Below, in pieces: positions 17,858-26,525 of a DNA stretch of 64,000 nucleotides. Below the pieces are notes generated by a model, which ran no database searches, had not been told where the DNA came from, and worked only from the letters and a program-made list of their open reading frames with translations. The DNA is taken from contig JAWKWT010000005.1 in assembly GCA_041397365.1 (NCBI GenBank), positions 186,001 through 250,000 on the forward strand, read 5' to 3'. The position numbers and the translations under genes are program-made. The number at the start of each line of letters is the position of its first letter. The stretch's first letter is position 1. This stretch comes from P52-10 sp041397365. GTDB taxonomy: Bacteria > Pseudomonadota > Alphaproteobacteria > Rhizobiales > Xanthobacteraceae.

Positions 17858-18127
17858 ATGGCTCATAAAAAGGCAGGCGGCTCCTCGCGCAACGGGCGCG
17901 ACTCAGCCGGCAAGCGCCTCGGCGTTAAGGCTTTCGGCGGCGAAATCGTCGTTCCGGGCAACATCATCGCGCGCCAGCGTGGCACCCAGTGGCATCCCGG
18001 CCAGAACGTCGGCATGGGCACGGACCATACGCTGTTCGCCAAGATCGAAGGCCGCGTCGAATTCCGCGCCAAAGGCAAGGGCCGCACTTACGTATCGGTT
18101 CTTCCGATTGCGGAGGCGGCTGAATAA
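17858..18127 (+). CDS. rpmA: 50S ribosomal protein L27
   Basis: 89 residues, beginning MAHKKAGGSSRNGRDSAGKR as all L27 proteins of this branch do (no cleaved N-terminal extension). LGVKAFGGE, GNIIARQRGTQWHPG and GMGTDHTLFAKIEG are intact. L27 lies at the peptidyl-transferase centre. Second gene of the rplU-rpmA operon; a strong terminator follows at 18190. Confidence 0.97.
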   Translation: MAHKKAGGSSRNGRDSAGKRLGVKAFGGEIVVPGNIIARQRGTQWHPGQNVGMGTDHTLFAKIEGRVEFRAKGKGRTYVSVLPIAEAAE

Positions 18128-18189
18128 GACGGTGGAGACATTGTGTTCCGCCGGGTCCTGTTGAAACCGGCGGAGCCAAATCGGGCTCT

Positions 18190-18229
18190 TGAAGGGGGAG
18201 ACGGGAAACCGGCTCCCCCTTTTGATTTT
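18190..18229 (+). terminator. Rho-independent terminator after rpmA
   Basis: AAGGGGGAG (18192-18200) pairs with CTCCCCCTT (18213-18221) around CGGGAAACCGG, followed by a T-rich run TTTTGATTTT. This closes the rplU-rpmA transcript. Confidence 0.8.
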
Positions 18230-18373
18230 GCGGCCGGAGAGAGGCGCGGACGAAACGCAGTGATTTCGCCCGAATCTCACTCCGAGAATACGAGAATTGA
18301 CCACGTTCATGACTCCGGATCGACGTGATCCGCAGCCATCGTGATCCGGAAACGCCGATAACGGAGCCTGAAA

Positions 18374-18964
18374 ATGTTGCTGGAAGAAAGAGAATATCTG
18401 CCAGGCGGAGAGAGTCGCGTCGTCCTCGAGACCGAACGGCTTGTGTTGCGCAGGCCGTCGCTCGCGGACGTAAAAGCAATCGCGCGCCTCGCCAATGACC
18501 GCCGCATTGCGCAGAATACCGCCGCCATTCCGCATCCTTTCAAGGTCAGCGACGCCGAAGCCTTCGTGCAGAGCACGATGAAGCCGTCGCGCGAACACGC
18601 CTTCGCGGTGACGCGCGATAACGACATCATCGGCATGGTGTCGGCCGGCTTGCGCAAGCTCGACGTTCCGGAGATCGGCTACTGGCTCGGCGTTCCGTAT
18701 TGGGGCCAGGGCTACGCGACCGAGGCCGTGCGCGCGGCGATCGACTTCGCCTTCGAGGAATTCGACTGCGGCGAAATCCGCGCGGGCGCGCGCGTCGTCA
18801 ACACCGCCTCGCGCCGCGTGCTGGAGAAATGCGGATTCCAGTGGACCGGCGTCGAACTGCTGCGCGTGGTCTCGCTCGGCGGCTCGGTCCCGGCCGACCG
18901 TTTCCGGCTCGATCGCGGCGTCTGGTCGTCGCTGAAGCAGTGGCGCGACGCACGGCGCAGCTAG
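18374..18964 (+). CDS. GNAT family N-acetyltransferase (RimJ/RimL-like)
   Basis: 196 residues. ETERLVLRRPSLADVKAIARLAND is the typical first strand and helix of RimJ/RimL-type GNATs, and GYWLGVPYWGQGYATEAVRAAIDFAFEEF contains the acetyl-CoA loop (Q-G-Y-A-T). NTASRRVLEKCGFQWTG is the conserved C-terminal motif. GGAG precedes the ATG. It sits between rpmA and a DMT transporter, as in related genomes. Target (ribosomal protein or small amine) is not predictable. Confidence 0.85.
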   Translation: MLLEEREYLPGGESRVVLETERLVLRRPSLADVKAIARLANDRRIAQNTAAIPHPFKVSDAEAFVQSTMKPSREHAFAVTRDNDIIGMVSAGLRKLDVPEIGYWLGVPYWGQGYATEAVRAAIDFAFEEFDCGEIRAGARVVNTASRRVLEKCGFQWTGVELLRVVSLGGSVPADRFRLDRGVWSSLKQWRDARRS

Positions 18965-19012
18965 AGCATGATCCCGAAAAGTGGGGACCAGTTTTCGGAT
19001 CAGATCATGCTC
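18964..19012. repeat. palindromic intergenic repeat, family A copy 1
   Basis: 49 bp: GAGCATGATCCCGAAAAGTGG, then a centre, then the TTTTCGGATCAGATCATGCTC arm. The ends are inverted repeats that can fold to a long hairpin. Further copies lie at 27076, 32856, 41479, 47494 and 59584. It begins at the stop codon of the GNAT gene. Confidence 0.9.
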
Positions 19013-19038
19013 AAAAGCATACCTTCCTCGCGCCGCAG

Positions 19039-19965
19039 TCACGCCGGCTGCGGCGTCACAACCGGCTCGGCGCGCGACAGCTTGCGTTCGCGCATGAAGA
19101 TGTACAGCCCCGAACTGACGATGATCGCCGCGCCGATGACTGTCGTCAGCGGCGGCACGTCGCCGAAGGCGAGATAGCCGAACGCCGCCGCGAAGAAGAT
19201 CGCGGTGAATTTGTACGGCGCGAGCACGCTCGCCGGTGCCAGCGTCAGCGAGCGGTTGGCGCACAAGAGCGCCGAGACGCTGACGATGCCGGCCAGCAGG
19301 AAGATGCCGACATGCGTCCATTGCGGCGTCACCCACTGGAACGGCGCGACCACCGCGCCGAACAAGAGCGTGCCTATGATCTGGCTGAAGGCGAGAAACG
19401 TCTGCGACGTGCCGCGCAACTGCCGCGTCACGATCATCAGCAACGCCGAACAGAATGCGCCGGCGATTGCGATCAGCGCGCCCCACGAGATCGAGGATGT
19501 CGACGGCCGCATGGCGATCAGCACGCCGACAAAGCCGACCAGCACCGCCAGCCAGCGCCGCCAGCCGACTTTCTCGCCGAGGAAAATCGCCGACAGCGCC
19601 ACGACGATGATCGGCGCTGAGAGATAGCAGGTGATGGTTTCGGCCAGCGGCAGATAATAGATCGCGGTGAAGAACAGCATCACCTCGGTGATCGACAGCA
19701 CCACCCGCACCGCCTGCAGGCCGGGGCGCGGCACGTTCTTCAGCGCGGCGAAATTGTTGCGCGCGACGAAAGGCAGCAGCACCGCGACCGACGTGGTGCT
19801 GCGGATCAGCAGGAATTGCGCCGCGCCGTAGATGGTCACGGTCCATTTCGCCAGCGCGTCCAGCGTGGAGTAAAGCGTGATGGCCGCGAGCATGAACAGG
19901 ATGCCGGCCGTTACGGTGGAGCGCGCGGCGGCCGCCACGGCGGTTTGCGCTGAAATCGACGTCAT
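19039..19965 (-). CDS. EamA/DMT-family transporter
   Basis: 308 residues with about ten predicted membrane segments arranged as two EamA repeats (from LFMLAAITLYSTLDALAKW and from ISWGALIAIAGAFCSALL). The C-terminal helix is FGDVPPLTTVIGAAIIVSSGLYI, then a basic cytoplasmic tail. These drug/metabolite superfamily carriers export or import small metabolites; substrate unknown. Leftward, divergent from obgE with a 138-bp shared upstream region. Confidence 0.87.
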   Translation of the reverse strand: MTSISAQTAVAAAARSTVTAGILFMLAAITLYSTLDALAKWTVTIYGAAQFLLIRSTTSVAVLLPFVARNNFAALKNVPRPGLQAVRVVLSITEVMLFFTAIYYLPLAETITCYLSAPIIVVALSAIFLGEKVGWRRWLAVLVGFVGVLIAMRPSTSSISWGALIAIAGAFCSALLMIVTRQLRGTSQTFLAFSQIIGTLLFGAVVAPFQWVTPQWTHVGIFLLAGIVSVSALLCANRSLTLAPASVLAPYKFTAIFFAAAFGYLAFGDVPPLTTVIGAAIIVSSGLYIFMRERKLSRAEPVVTPQPA

Positions 19966-20103
19966 GATGATTGCGGCCCGGCCATTCGTCCCTACATCCG
20001 CAGGAACTTGGCGTGAGGCTAGGGTTAACCCCGGCGCGCCGCAAGCCTGCCGCCCGCATAGGAAACAGTTGCCGCACGAATAGCCGTGCGATACGCCTCA
20101 ATC

Positions 20104-21144
20104 ATGAAATTTCTCGACGAAGCCAAGGTTTACATTCGCTCCGGTGACGGCGGAAACGGCTGCGTGGCATTTCGCCGCGAGAAGTTCATCGAGTTCGGCG
20201 GGCCGAGCGGCGGCAATGGCGGCCGCGGCGGCGATGTCGTGATCGAAGCCGTGGACGGCCTCAACACGCTGATCGACTATCGCTACCAGCAGCATTTCAA
20301 GGCGCAGAAGGGCGTGCATGGCATGGGCAAGGACCGCCATGGCGCCAACGGCAAGGATATCGTGCTGAAAGTCCCGGTCGGCACGCAGGTCTTCGACGAG
20401 GACCGCGAGACCATGCTGTTCGACTTCACTGAACTCGGCCAGAAATTCGTCATCGCCGAAGGCGGCAATGGCGGCTTCGGCAACGCCCATTTCAAGTCGT
20501 CCACCAACCGCGCGCCGCGCAACGCCAATCCGGGCCAGCCCGGCGAGGAGCGCTGGATCTGGCTGCGGCTGAAGCTGATCGCGGACGCCGGCCTCGTCGG
20601 CATGCCGAACGCAGGCAAGTCGACCTTCCTCGCCGCCTCCAGCGCGGCGCGGCCGAAGATCGCCGATTATCCGGTCACCACGCTGCATCCGCAGCTCGGC
20701 GTCGTCACGGTCGACGGCCGCGAATTCGTGCTGGCCGACATTCCGGGACTGATCGAGGGCGCGCATGAAGGCGTCGGTCTCGGCGACCGCTTCCTCGGCC
20801 ATGTCGAGCGCTGCCGCGTGCTGCTGCATCTCGTCGACGGCACGAGCGAGCATGCCGGCAAAGCCTACAAGACCGTGCGGGCGGAACTGGAAGCCTATGA
20901 CGAAGGTCTCGCCGCCAAGCCCGAGATCGTGGCGCTGAACAAGGCCGACGTGCTTTCGCCGGACGACCTCAAGCAGCAGCTCGCGCGGCTGAAGCGCGCG
21001 GCGAAGAAAACGCCGCTGGTCGTGTCGGCCGCGACCGGCCAGGGCGTGCCGGAGGCGTTGCGCGCATTGCTGGCCGTGGTCGGCGACGCCTCGCGCGCGC
21101 CGAAGGCGAAGAACGCCGCCGAAGCCGCGCCGTGGTCGCCCTGA
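20104..21144 (+). CDS. obgE: GTPase ObgE (CgtA)
   Basis: 346 residues from the ATG at 20104, giving MKFLDEAKVYIRSGDGGNGC, the standard Obg start; an upstream in-frame ATG at 20086 adds six unlikely residues. The glycine-rich OBG fold (GGPSGGNGGRGGDV) covers about residues 1-158, then the G domain: G1 GMPNAGKSTFL, G3 DIPGLIEGAHEG, G4 NKADV. Essential ribosome-assembly and stress GTPase acting on the 50S subunit. It has the usual location downstream of rplU-rpmA. Confidence 0.97.
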   Translation: MKFLDEAKVYIRSGDGGNGCVAFRREKFIEFGGPSGGNGGRGGDVVIEAVDGLNTLIDYRYQQHFKAQKGVHGMGKDRHGANGKDIVLKVPVGTQVFDEDRETMLFDFTELGQKFVIAEGGNGGFGNAHFKSSTNRAPRNANPGQPGEERWIWLRLKLIADAGLVGMPNAGKSTFLAASSAARPKIADYPVTTLHPQLGVVTVDGREFVLADIPGLIEGAHEGVGLGDRFLGHVERCRVLLHLVDGTSEHAGKAYKTVRAELEAYDEGLAAKPEIVALNKADVLSPDDLKQQLARLKRAAKKTPLVVSAATGQGVPEALRALLAVVGDASRAPKAKNAAEAAPWSP

Positions 21145-21189
21145 GGGCGGCCGCGGCCTCCTAACGAAAATCAAACAAAGAGGAAACAC

Positions 21190-22323
21190 ATGGCCACGAT
21201 CCCCGACACCGGATTGCAGATCCGCTCGCTCATCAAGAAGAGCGGCGAACTCGAACTGACGCTCGCCAACGTCAAGGTGCCGGAGCCCGGCGAGAAGGAA
21301 GTCGTGGTCCGCATCGAGGCGACGCCGCTCAACCCGTCCGACCTCGGCTTGCTGTTCGGACCCGCCGACATGTCGGCTGCGAAATTCTCCGGCACGGCCG
21401 AGAGCCCGGTGGTGACGGCGCCGGTGCCGCAGGCTGCTCTGCCCGGTCTCGCCGCACGCCTCGATCAGCAGATGCCGGTCGGCAATGAAGGCGCGGGCGT
21501 CGTCGTCAAGGCCGGCGCCGCCGTCAAGGACCTGCTCGGCAAGACCGTGTCGATGATCGGTGGCGGCATGTATGCGCAGTATCGCTGCCTCAAGGCATCG
21601 GACTGCCAGGTGCTCCCGGAAGGCACGACGCCGGCGGACGGCGCGTCCTGGTTCGTCAATCCGATGACTGCGCTCGGCATGACCGAGACGATGCGCCGCG
21701 AGGGCCACACCGCGCTGGTGCATACGGCGGCGGCCTCCAATCTCGGGCAGATGCTGAACAAGATCTGCATCAAGGACGGCATCGCGCTGGTCAACATCGT
21801 CCGCAACGACGAGCAGGCCGCGATCCTGAAAAAGATCGGCGCGAAATACATCATCAATTCGTCGTCGCCGAATTTCATCGAGGAACTGACGCGCGCGCTG
21901 GCGGAGACCAAGGCGACCATCGCCTTCGACGCCCTTCGCGGCGGCCGGCTGGCGAGCCAGATTCTTTCATCGATGGAAGCCGCCGCCAATCTCGATGCGA
22001 AGACCTACAGCCGCTACGGCTCCGACGTCCGCAAGCAGGTTTACGCCTATGGCCGCCTCAACACGTCGATGATGGAGCTTGGCTCGGATTTCGGCTTTGC
22101 CTGGAGCGTCAGCGGCTGGCTGCTCACGCCGTTCCTGCAACAGATCGGCCCGGCCGACACGCAGCGGCTGCGCGAGCGCGTGGCGCGCGAACTGAAGACG
22201 ACGTTCGCGAGCCACTACGCCAAGACGATCTCGCTGCGCGAGGCGCTGACCAAGGACGCCATCGCCGTCTACAACAAGCGCGCCACCGGCGAGAAATATC
22301 TGATCGACCCGACCAAGGGATGA
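21190..22323 (+). CDS. zinc-binding/quinone oxidoreductase-like medium-chain dehydrogenase
   Basis: 377 residues. The N-terminal GroES-like domain (VPEPGEKEVVVRIEATPLNPSDLGLL) is followed by MPVGNEGAGVVVKAG and a Rossmann domain (ALVHTAAASNLGQMLNKIC, INSSSPNFIEELTRALAETKATIAFDALRGG). It resembles NADPH:quinone oxidoreductase-like MDR proteins; the catalytic zinc ligands of alcohol dehydrogenases are not evident. RBS AGAGGAAA. It ends in a hairpin shared with the convergent RraA-like gene. Substrate unknown. Confidence 0.8.
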   Translation: MATIPDTGLQIRSLIKKSGELELTLANVKVPEPGEKEVVVRIEATPLNPSDLGLLFGPADMSAAKFSGTAESPVVTAPVPQAALPGLAARLDQQMPVGNEGAGVVVKAGAAVKDLLGKTVSMIGGGMYAQYRCLKASDCQVLPEGTTPADGASWFVNPMTALGMTETMRREGHTALVHTAAASNLGQMLNKICIKDGIALVNIVRNDEQAAILKKIGAKYIINSSSPNFIEELTRALAETKATIAFDALRGGRLASQILSSMEAAANLDAKTYSRYGSDVRKQVYAYGRLNTSMMELGSDFGFAWSVSGWLLTPFLQQIGPADTQRLRERVARELKTTFASHYAKTISLREALTKDAIAVYNKRATGEKYLIDPTKG

Positions 22324-22330
22324 GCGTTGC

Positions 22331-22359
22331 GCTTCCCTCTCCCGCATGGAGAGGGAAGC
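22331..22359. terminator. perfect 11-bp hairpin between convergent genes
   Basis: GCTTCCCTCTC (22331-22341) pairs perfectly with GAGAGGGAAGC (22349-22359) around a 7-nt loop. There is no long T run on either side, so it is a possible bidirectional terminator or a palindromic repeat unit. Confidence 0.5.
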
Positions 22360-22379
22360 GGCCCCTCGGCCGTTTCGGC

Positions 22380-23099
22380 TCAGTGAATCTCCGCCGATTT
22401 CGCCATCGCCGCCTTCAGCTTCTCGATCGAAAAATCCTTCGAGCGCGCGATGGTGAGGATCACCTCCTCCCGCCGCGCCAACAGCTCCGCCGCCGCCGGC
22501 AGTTTTGCCGCGTATTCGAGCGGAATGACGATCGCGCCATGGCGGTCGGCATGCACCAGATCGCCGTCGCGCACGCTCATGCCGGCGACAGACACAGTCT
22601 CGCCGAAGCCGGCCAGATGCACATGCGCGTGCGACGGGCCGATCGAGCCGGCGAGCGCCTGAAAGCCCGGAGCCCATTGGGGAATGTCGCGGATCGAGCC
22701 GTCGGTGATGACGCCGAGGCAGCCGAGCGCCTTGTGCACGGCGCTGTTCACCTCGCCCCAGAACGCGCCATATCCGACATTCGCGCCGTCGAGATCCTGG
22801 ATCACGCTGATGCGCGGACCGGGCCCGGTGCCGACATATTCGTAATAGGCGGCGCGCTGGTCGCGCGAGGCCGCGCCTTGCAGGCTCGACGTCGCGGTCG
22901 AGCGCATCGTCGCGGTACGCGCATAGCCGACGATCGGCGGTAGATCGGGAAACGGGCAGACCAGCGGCTTCACCGTGTAGCCGATCAGGCGGCGTTCCGG
23001 CGCGACGATCTCCATCGCGTTGCAGATGGTCGGCGTGTCGAAAGCCTTCAGCGCCTCCAGCACGGAGGCGGGCAAGGGCGCGTCTGCCGGATGGGTCAC
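22380..23099 (-). CDS. RraA family protein (aldolase / dimethylmenaquinone methyltransferase-like fold)
   Basis: 239 residues from a GTG at 23099, chosen because GGAGGA lies 6 bp upstream; the frame is open further upstream through repeat-like DNA. FDTPTICNAMEIVAPERR, GYARTATMRST, GAFWGEVNSAVHKALGCLGVITDGSIRDIPQ and GDLVHADRHGAIVIPLEYA match RraA/HMG-aldolase family proteins; GEVNSAVHKALGCLGVITDG and IRD form the active-site cleft. Could be 4-hydroxy-4-methyl-2-oxoglutarate aldolase-like or an oxaloacetate decarboxylase; an RNase E-inhibitor role is less likely outside enterics. Confidence 0.82.
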   Translation of the reverse strand: MTHPADAPLPASVLEALKAFDTPTICNAMEIVAPERRLIGYTVKPLVCPFPDLPPIVGYARTATMRSTATSSLQGAASRDQRAAYYEYVGTGPGPRISVIQDLDGANVGYGAFWGEVNSAVHKALGCLGVITDGSIRDIPQWAPGFQALAGSIGPSHAHVHLAGFGETVSVAGMSVRDGDLVHADRHGAIVIPLEYAAKLPAAAELLARREEVILTIARSKDFSIEKLKAAMAKSAEIH

Positions 23100-23287
23100 G
23101 GTCGTTCCTCCAAATAGCCGGGTCAATCGGCGATGTGGTCTTGTGCCTCCTTCGCGGCGAGGCGGCAAGGGCGAGCGGCGACCCCATCCGGACGGCCGCC
23201 AAAACCCTTGCGGTCGCACCTGCCGTATGTTGAGAGGGGGCACGCCGCGACGACCTCGCGCCTCCTCCCAACCCGACCGTCTCAAGC
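23100..23287. repeat. hairpin-rich intergenic repeat between rraA-like gene and proB
   Basis: The divergent intergenic spacer is a mosaic of short palindromes, for example GCCTC/GAGGC around TTCGCGGC (23145-23163), and GC-rich blocks of the sort found in dispersed alphaproteobacterial palindromic elements. Promoters for both genes must lie inside, but none was clear. Confidence 0.4.
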
Positions 23288-24418
23288 ATGGCCCAACCCG
23301 CTCTTTCGGACTTCAAGCGCATCGTCATCAAGGTCGGCTCGTCGCTGCTGGTCGATTCCGCCGCCGGCCGCCTGAAGCGCGCCTGGCTGGTGGCGCTGGC
23401 CGAGGACATCGCCGAACTGCATGGCGGCGGCCGCGACGTGCTGGTGGTTTCGTCCGGCTCGATCGCGCTCGGCCGCAGCCGGCTGAAACTGCCGCGCGGA
23501 CCGCTGAAGCTTGAGGAGAGCCAGGGGGCCGCCGCCGTCGGGCAGATCGCGCTGGCGCGCATCTGGTCGGAGGTTCTGGGCCATCACGGCATCGAGGCCG
23601 GACAGATACTCCTGACCTTGCAGGACACCGAGGAGCGCCGCCGCTATCTCAACGCGCGCTCGACCATCGCAAGGCTGCTCGACTGGCGGGCGGTGCCGGT
23701 CATCAACGAGAACGACACCATCGCCACCAACGAAATCCGCTATGGCGACAACGACCGCCTCGCCGCCCGCGTCGCCTCGATGACCAGCGCCGACCTGCTG
23801 ATCCTGCTGTCGGATATCGACGGCCTGTACGACGCGCCGCCGAATCTCAACGCCGACGCCAAGCTCATTCCGCATGTCGCCGCGATCACGCCGGAGATCG
23901 AGGCGATGGCCGGCGCGGCCGGCTCCGAACTGTCGCGCGGCGGCATGCGCACTAAGATCGAGGCCGGCAAGATCGCCACCGGCGCGGGCGCGCATATGAT
24001 TATCGCCTCGGGCAAGATCGATCATCCGCTGCGCGCGATCATCAATGGCGGCCGCTGCACCTGGTTCATCACATCCGCCAATCCCGTCACCTCACGAAAA
24101 CGCTGGATCGCCGGGTCGCTGGAGGCCAAGGGCATCCTGACGATCGACGCCGGCGCGGTCGCGGCGCTGCGCGCGGGCAAGAGCCTGCTGCCGGCCGGCG
24201 TGATCCGCGTCGACGGCCCGTTCGCGCGCGGCGACGCGGTGATCGTGCGCGGCCCGGATACGCGCGAGATCGGCCGCGGCCTCGTCGCCTATGACGCGGA
24301 CGATGCGGAGAAGGTGAAGGGCCTCTCCTCCGGCGACATCCTGAATGTGCTCGGCATCAGCGGCCGCGCCGAAATGATCCATCGCGACGATCTGGTGATC
24401 GGGGCGCAGCCGGAGTGA
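23288..24418 (+). CDS. proB: glutamate 5-kinase
   Basis: 376 residues, full-length for the two-domain enzyme. The amino-acid kinase domain (FKRIVIKVGSSLLVDSAAGRLK, LVVSSGSIALGR, INENDTIATNEIRYGDNDRLAARVA, LLSDIDGLYDAPP, GGMRTKIEAGKIATGAG) is followed by a C-terminal PUA domain (ILTIDAGAVAALRAGKSLLPAGV onward). It catalyses the first, proline-inhibited step of proline synthesis. Starts at ATG 23288, 7 bp after CCGTCTCA. First gene of proB-proA-nadD. Confidence 0.96.
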   Translation: MAQPALSDFKRIVIKVGSSLLVDSAAGRLKRAWLVALAEDIAELHGGGRDVLVVSSGSIALGRSRLKLPRGPLKLEESQGAAAVGQIALARIWSEVLGHHGIEAGQILLTLQDTEERRRYLNARSTIARLLDWRAVPVINENDTIATNEIRYGDNDRLAARVASMTSADLLILLSDIDGLYDAPPNLNADAKLIPHVAAITPEIEAMAGAAGSELSRGGMRTKIEAGKIATGAGAHMIIASGKIDHPLRAIINGGRCTWFITSANPVTSRKRWIAGSLEAKGILTIDAGAVAALRAGKSLLPAGVIRVDGPFARGDAVIVRGPDTREIGRGLVAYDADDAEKVKGLSSGDILNVLGISGRAEMIHRDDLVIGAQPE

Positions 24419-24504
24419 TCCGGCGGTCGCCATAAGCCCGTCGCCGAGGCAATGGAAAGCTTGAATTTCCTGTGCTAGGACACGACCTTAAGCAGGATAT
24501 TGCC

Positions 24505-25797
24505 ATGACCGCGACGCTCAAGGCCATCGAGGGTTCCGACGATCTCGCCGCGCTGATGCTGGACATCGGCCGCAGGGCGCGCGCCGCCGCGCGCGTGCTG
24601 GCCGTGACCCCGCCGGGACCGAAGAACGAGGCTTTGGCCGCGATCGCCCGCGCGATCCGCGCGGATGCGCCCGCGATCATCGCCGCCAACGCCGAGGATG
24701 TCACTGAGGCGCGCGCCAATGGCGCGAACGCGGCGTTTCTCGACCGGCTGACGCTGGACGCCAAGCGCGTGGAAGGCATCGCCCTGGCGATCGACGCGAT
24801 CCGCAACATCCCCGATCCGGTCGGTGTCGTCACCGAACGCTGGACGCAGCCGAACGGCATGACGATCGAGCGCGTCCGCGTGCCGCTCGGCGTGATCGGC
24901 GTGATCTTCGAAAGCCGTCCGAATGTCGCGGCCGACGCCGGCGCGCTGTGCCTGAAGGCCGGCAATGCCGTGATCCTGCGCGGCGGCTCGGAAAGCTTCC
25001 GCTCCTGCCGCGCCATTCACGCGGCCATCGTCGCCGGGCTTCGCGCCGCCAACCTGCCCGAAGACGCGATCATGCTGGTGCCGACGCGCGACCGCGCCGC
25101 CGTCGGCATGATGCTCGCCGGACTCGACGGCGCTGTCGATGTCATCGTCCCGCGCGGCGGCAAGAGCCTCGTCGCACGCGTGCAATCGGAAGCGCGGGTG
25201 CCGGTGTTCGCGCATCTCGAAGGGCTGTGCCATGTCTATGTCGATGGCGCGGCCGATCTCGACATGGCGAAGGCGCTGGTCGTCAACGCCAAGATGCGGC
25301 GCACCGGTGTCTGCGGCGCGGCCGAAACGCTGCTGGTCGATCGCCCTGCGCTCACGACCCATCTGAAGCCGCTGATCGATGCGCTGATCGATGCGGGCTG
25401 CGAAATTCGCGGCGACAGCGCCGTGCAAGCCACTGACGCGCGTACAAAGCCCGCGACGGAAGAGGACTGGAGCACCGAATATCTCGATGCGATCATCGCC
25501 GTGAAGGTCGTCGATGGCGTGGATGGCGCAATCGCGCATATCGCGCGCTACGGCTCGAACCACACCGACTCGATCGTCACCGAGGATGCGGCGACGGCCG
25601 AACGCTTCCTTGACGAGGTGGATTCGGCGATCGTGCTGCACAACGCCTCGACGCAATTCGCCGATGGCGGCGAGTTCGGCTTCGGCGGCGAGATCGGCAT
25701 CGCCACCGGCAAATTCCACGCGCGTGGGCCGGTCGGCGCGGAGCAGCTCACCAGCTTCAAATATCGCGTGCGGGGCAGCGGCCAGACCCGCCCGTGA
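24505..25797 (+). CDS. proA: glutamate-5-semialdehyde dehydrogenase (gamma-glutamyl phosphate reductase)
   Basis: 430 residues from the ATG at 24505 (MTATLKAIEGSDD), preferred over an upstream frame-open start by alignment with known ProA N-termini. PLGVIGVIFESRPNVAADAG and CLKAGNAVILRGGSES form the NADPH/substrate region, RTGVCGAAETLLVD holds the catalytic Cys, and DGGEFGFGGEIGIATGKFHARGPVG is the C-terminal signature. Second proline-pathway enzyme, 86 bp after proB. Its stop overlaps the nadD GTG start. Confidence 0.96.
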   Translation: MTATLKAIEGSDDLAALMLDIGRRARAAARVLAVTPPGPKNEALAAIARAIRADAPAIIAANAEDVTEARANGANAAFLDRLTLDAKRVEGIALAIDAIRNIPDPVGVVTERWTQPNGMTIERVRVPLGVIGVIFESRPNVAADAGALCLKAGNAVILRGGSESFRSCRAIHAAIVAGLRAANLPEDAIMLVPTRDRAAVGMMLAGLDGAVDVIVPRGGKSLVARVQSEARVPVFAHLEGLCHVYVDGAADLDMAKALVVNAKMRRTGVCGAAETLLVDRPALTTHLKPLIDALIDAGCEIRGDSAVQATDARTKPATEEDWSTEYLDAIIAVKVVDGVDGAIAHIARYGSNHTDSIVTEDAATAERFLDEVDSAIVLHNASTQFADGGEFGFGGEIGIATGKFHARGPVGAEQLTSFKYRVRGSGQTRP

Positions 25798-26411
25798 CAG
25801 CGCCCGCGCGGATCGCGTTTCCGCCGGTCGCGGCGGGCTTGCGGGTCGGCCTGCTCGGCGGCTCGTTCAATCCGCCGCATCAGGCGCATCGCGCGCTGAG
25901 CCTGTTCGCGCTCAAGCGGCTGCAACTCGACCGCGTCTGGTGGCTGGTCTCGCCGGGCAATCCGCTGAAGGACACGCGCGGACTTCCTCCGCTCCAGGCG
26001 CGCATCGCCGCCGCGCGCGCGGTCGCGAACGATCCGCGCATCGTCGTCACCGGGCTGGAGGCGCTGATCCGCACGCGCTACACGATCGACACGATCGCGG
26101 TGCTGCGCTGCCGCTTTCCGCAGGTGCGCTTCGTCTGGCTGATGGGCGCCGACAACCTGTCGCAGTTCAACCGCTGGCGGAACTGGCAAGGAATCGCGCA
26201 GGAAATTCCGATCGCGGTGATCGACCGTCCGTCCGATAGCCTGCGCGCCCTCGCATCGCCGGCCGCGCAGGCGCTGTCGCGCTATCGTCACGACGAGGCG
26301 GCAGCATCGCTCTTGGCGGATCGGCCGCCGCCCGCCTGGACCTTCCTGCGCGGGATGAAATCCACGCTGTCGTCCACGCAACTCAGAAGTCACACTCCGC
26401 CTGCAAGTTAA
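25794..26411 (+). CDS. nadD: nicotinate-nucleotide adenylyltransferase
   Basis: 205 residues starting at a GTG that overlaps the proA stop (GTGA), so translation is coupled. GLLGGSFNPPHQAHRALS is the nucleotidyltransferase GxFxPxHxxH motif (second position of HxGH is Ala here), WLMGADNLSQFNRWRNW follows, and SSTQLR near the C-terminus is the ISSTxxR motif. It converts nicotinate mononucleotide to deamido-NAD in the cytosol. The order proB-proA-nadD-rsfS-rlmH is typical of Hyphomicrobiales. Confidence 0.95.
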   Translation: MTAPARIAFPPVAAGLRVGLLGGSFNPPHQAHRALSLFALKRLQLDRVWWLVSPGNPLKDTRGLPPLQARIAAARAVANDPRIVVTGLEALIRTRYTIDTIAVLRCRFPQVRFVWLMGADNLSQFNRWRNWQGIAQEIPIAVIDRPSDSLRALASPAAQALSRYRHDEAAASLLADRPPPAWTFLRGMKSTLSSTQLRSHTPPAS

Positions 26412-26525
26412 GCACCACGGAACGGGGTTTCGCACTGGCGCATTGAAAATAATGTTCCTAGATGGGTAGAATCCGATGCGGATGCCGACGGATTCGGCGT
26501 CCCTGGCAGTGAAAGGATAAGGTCC

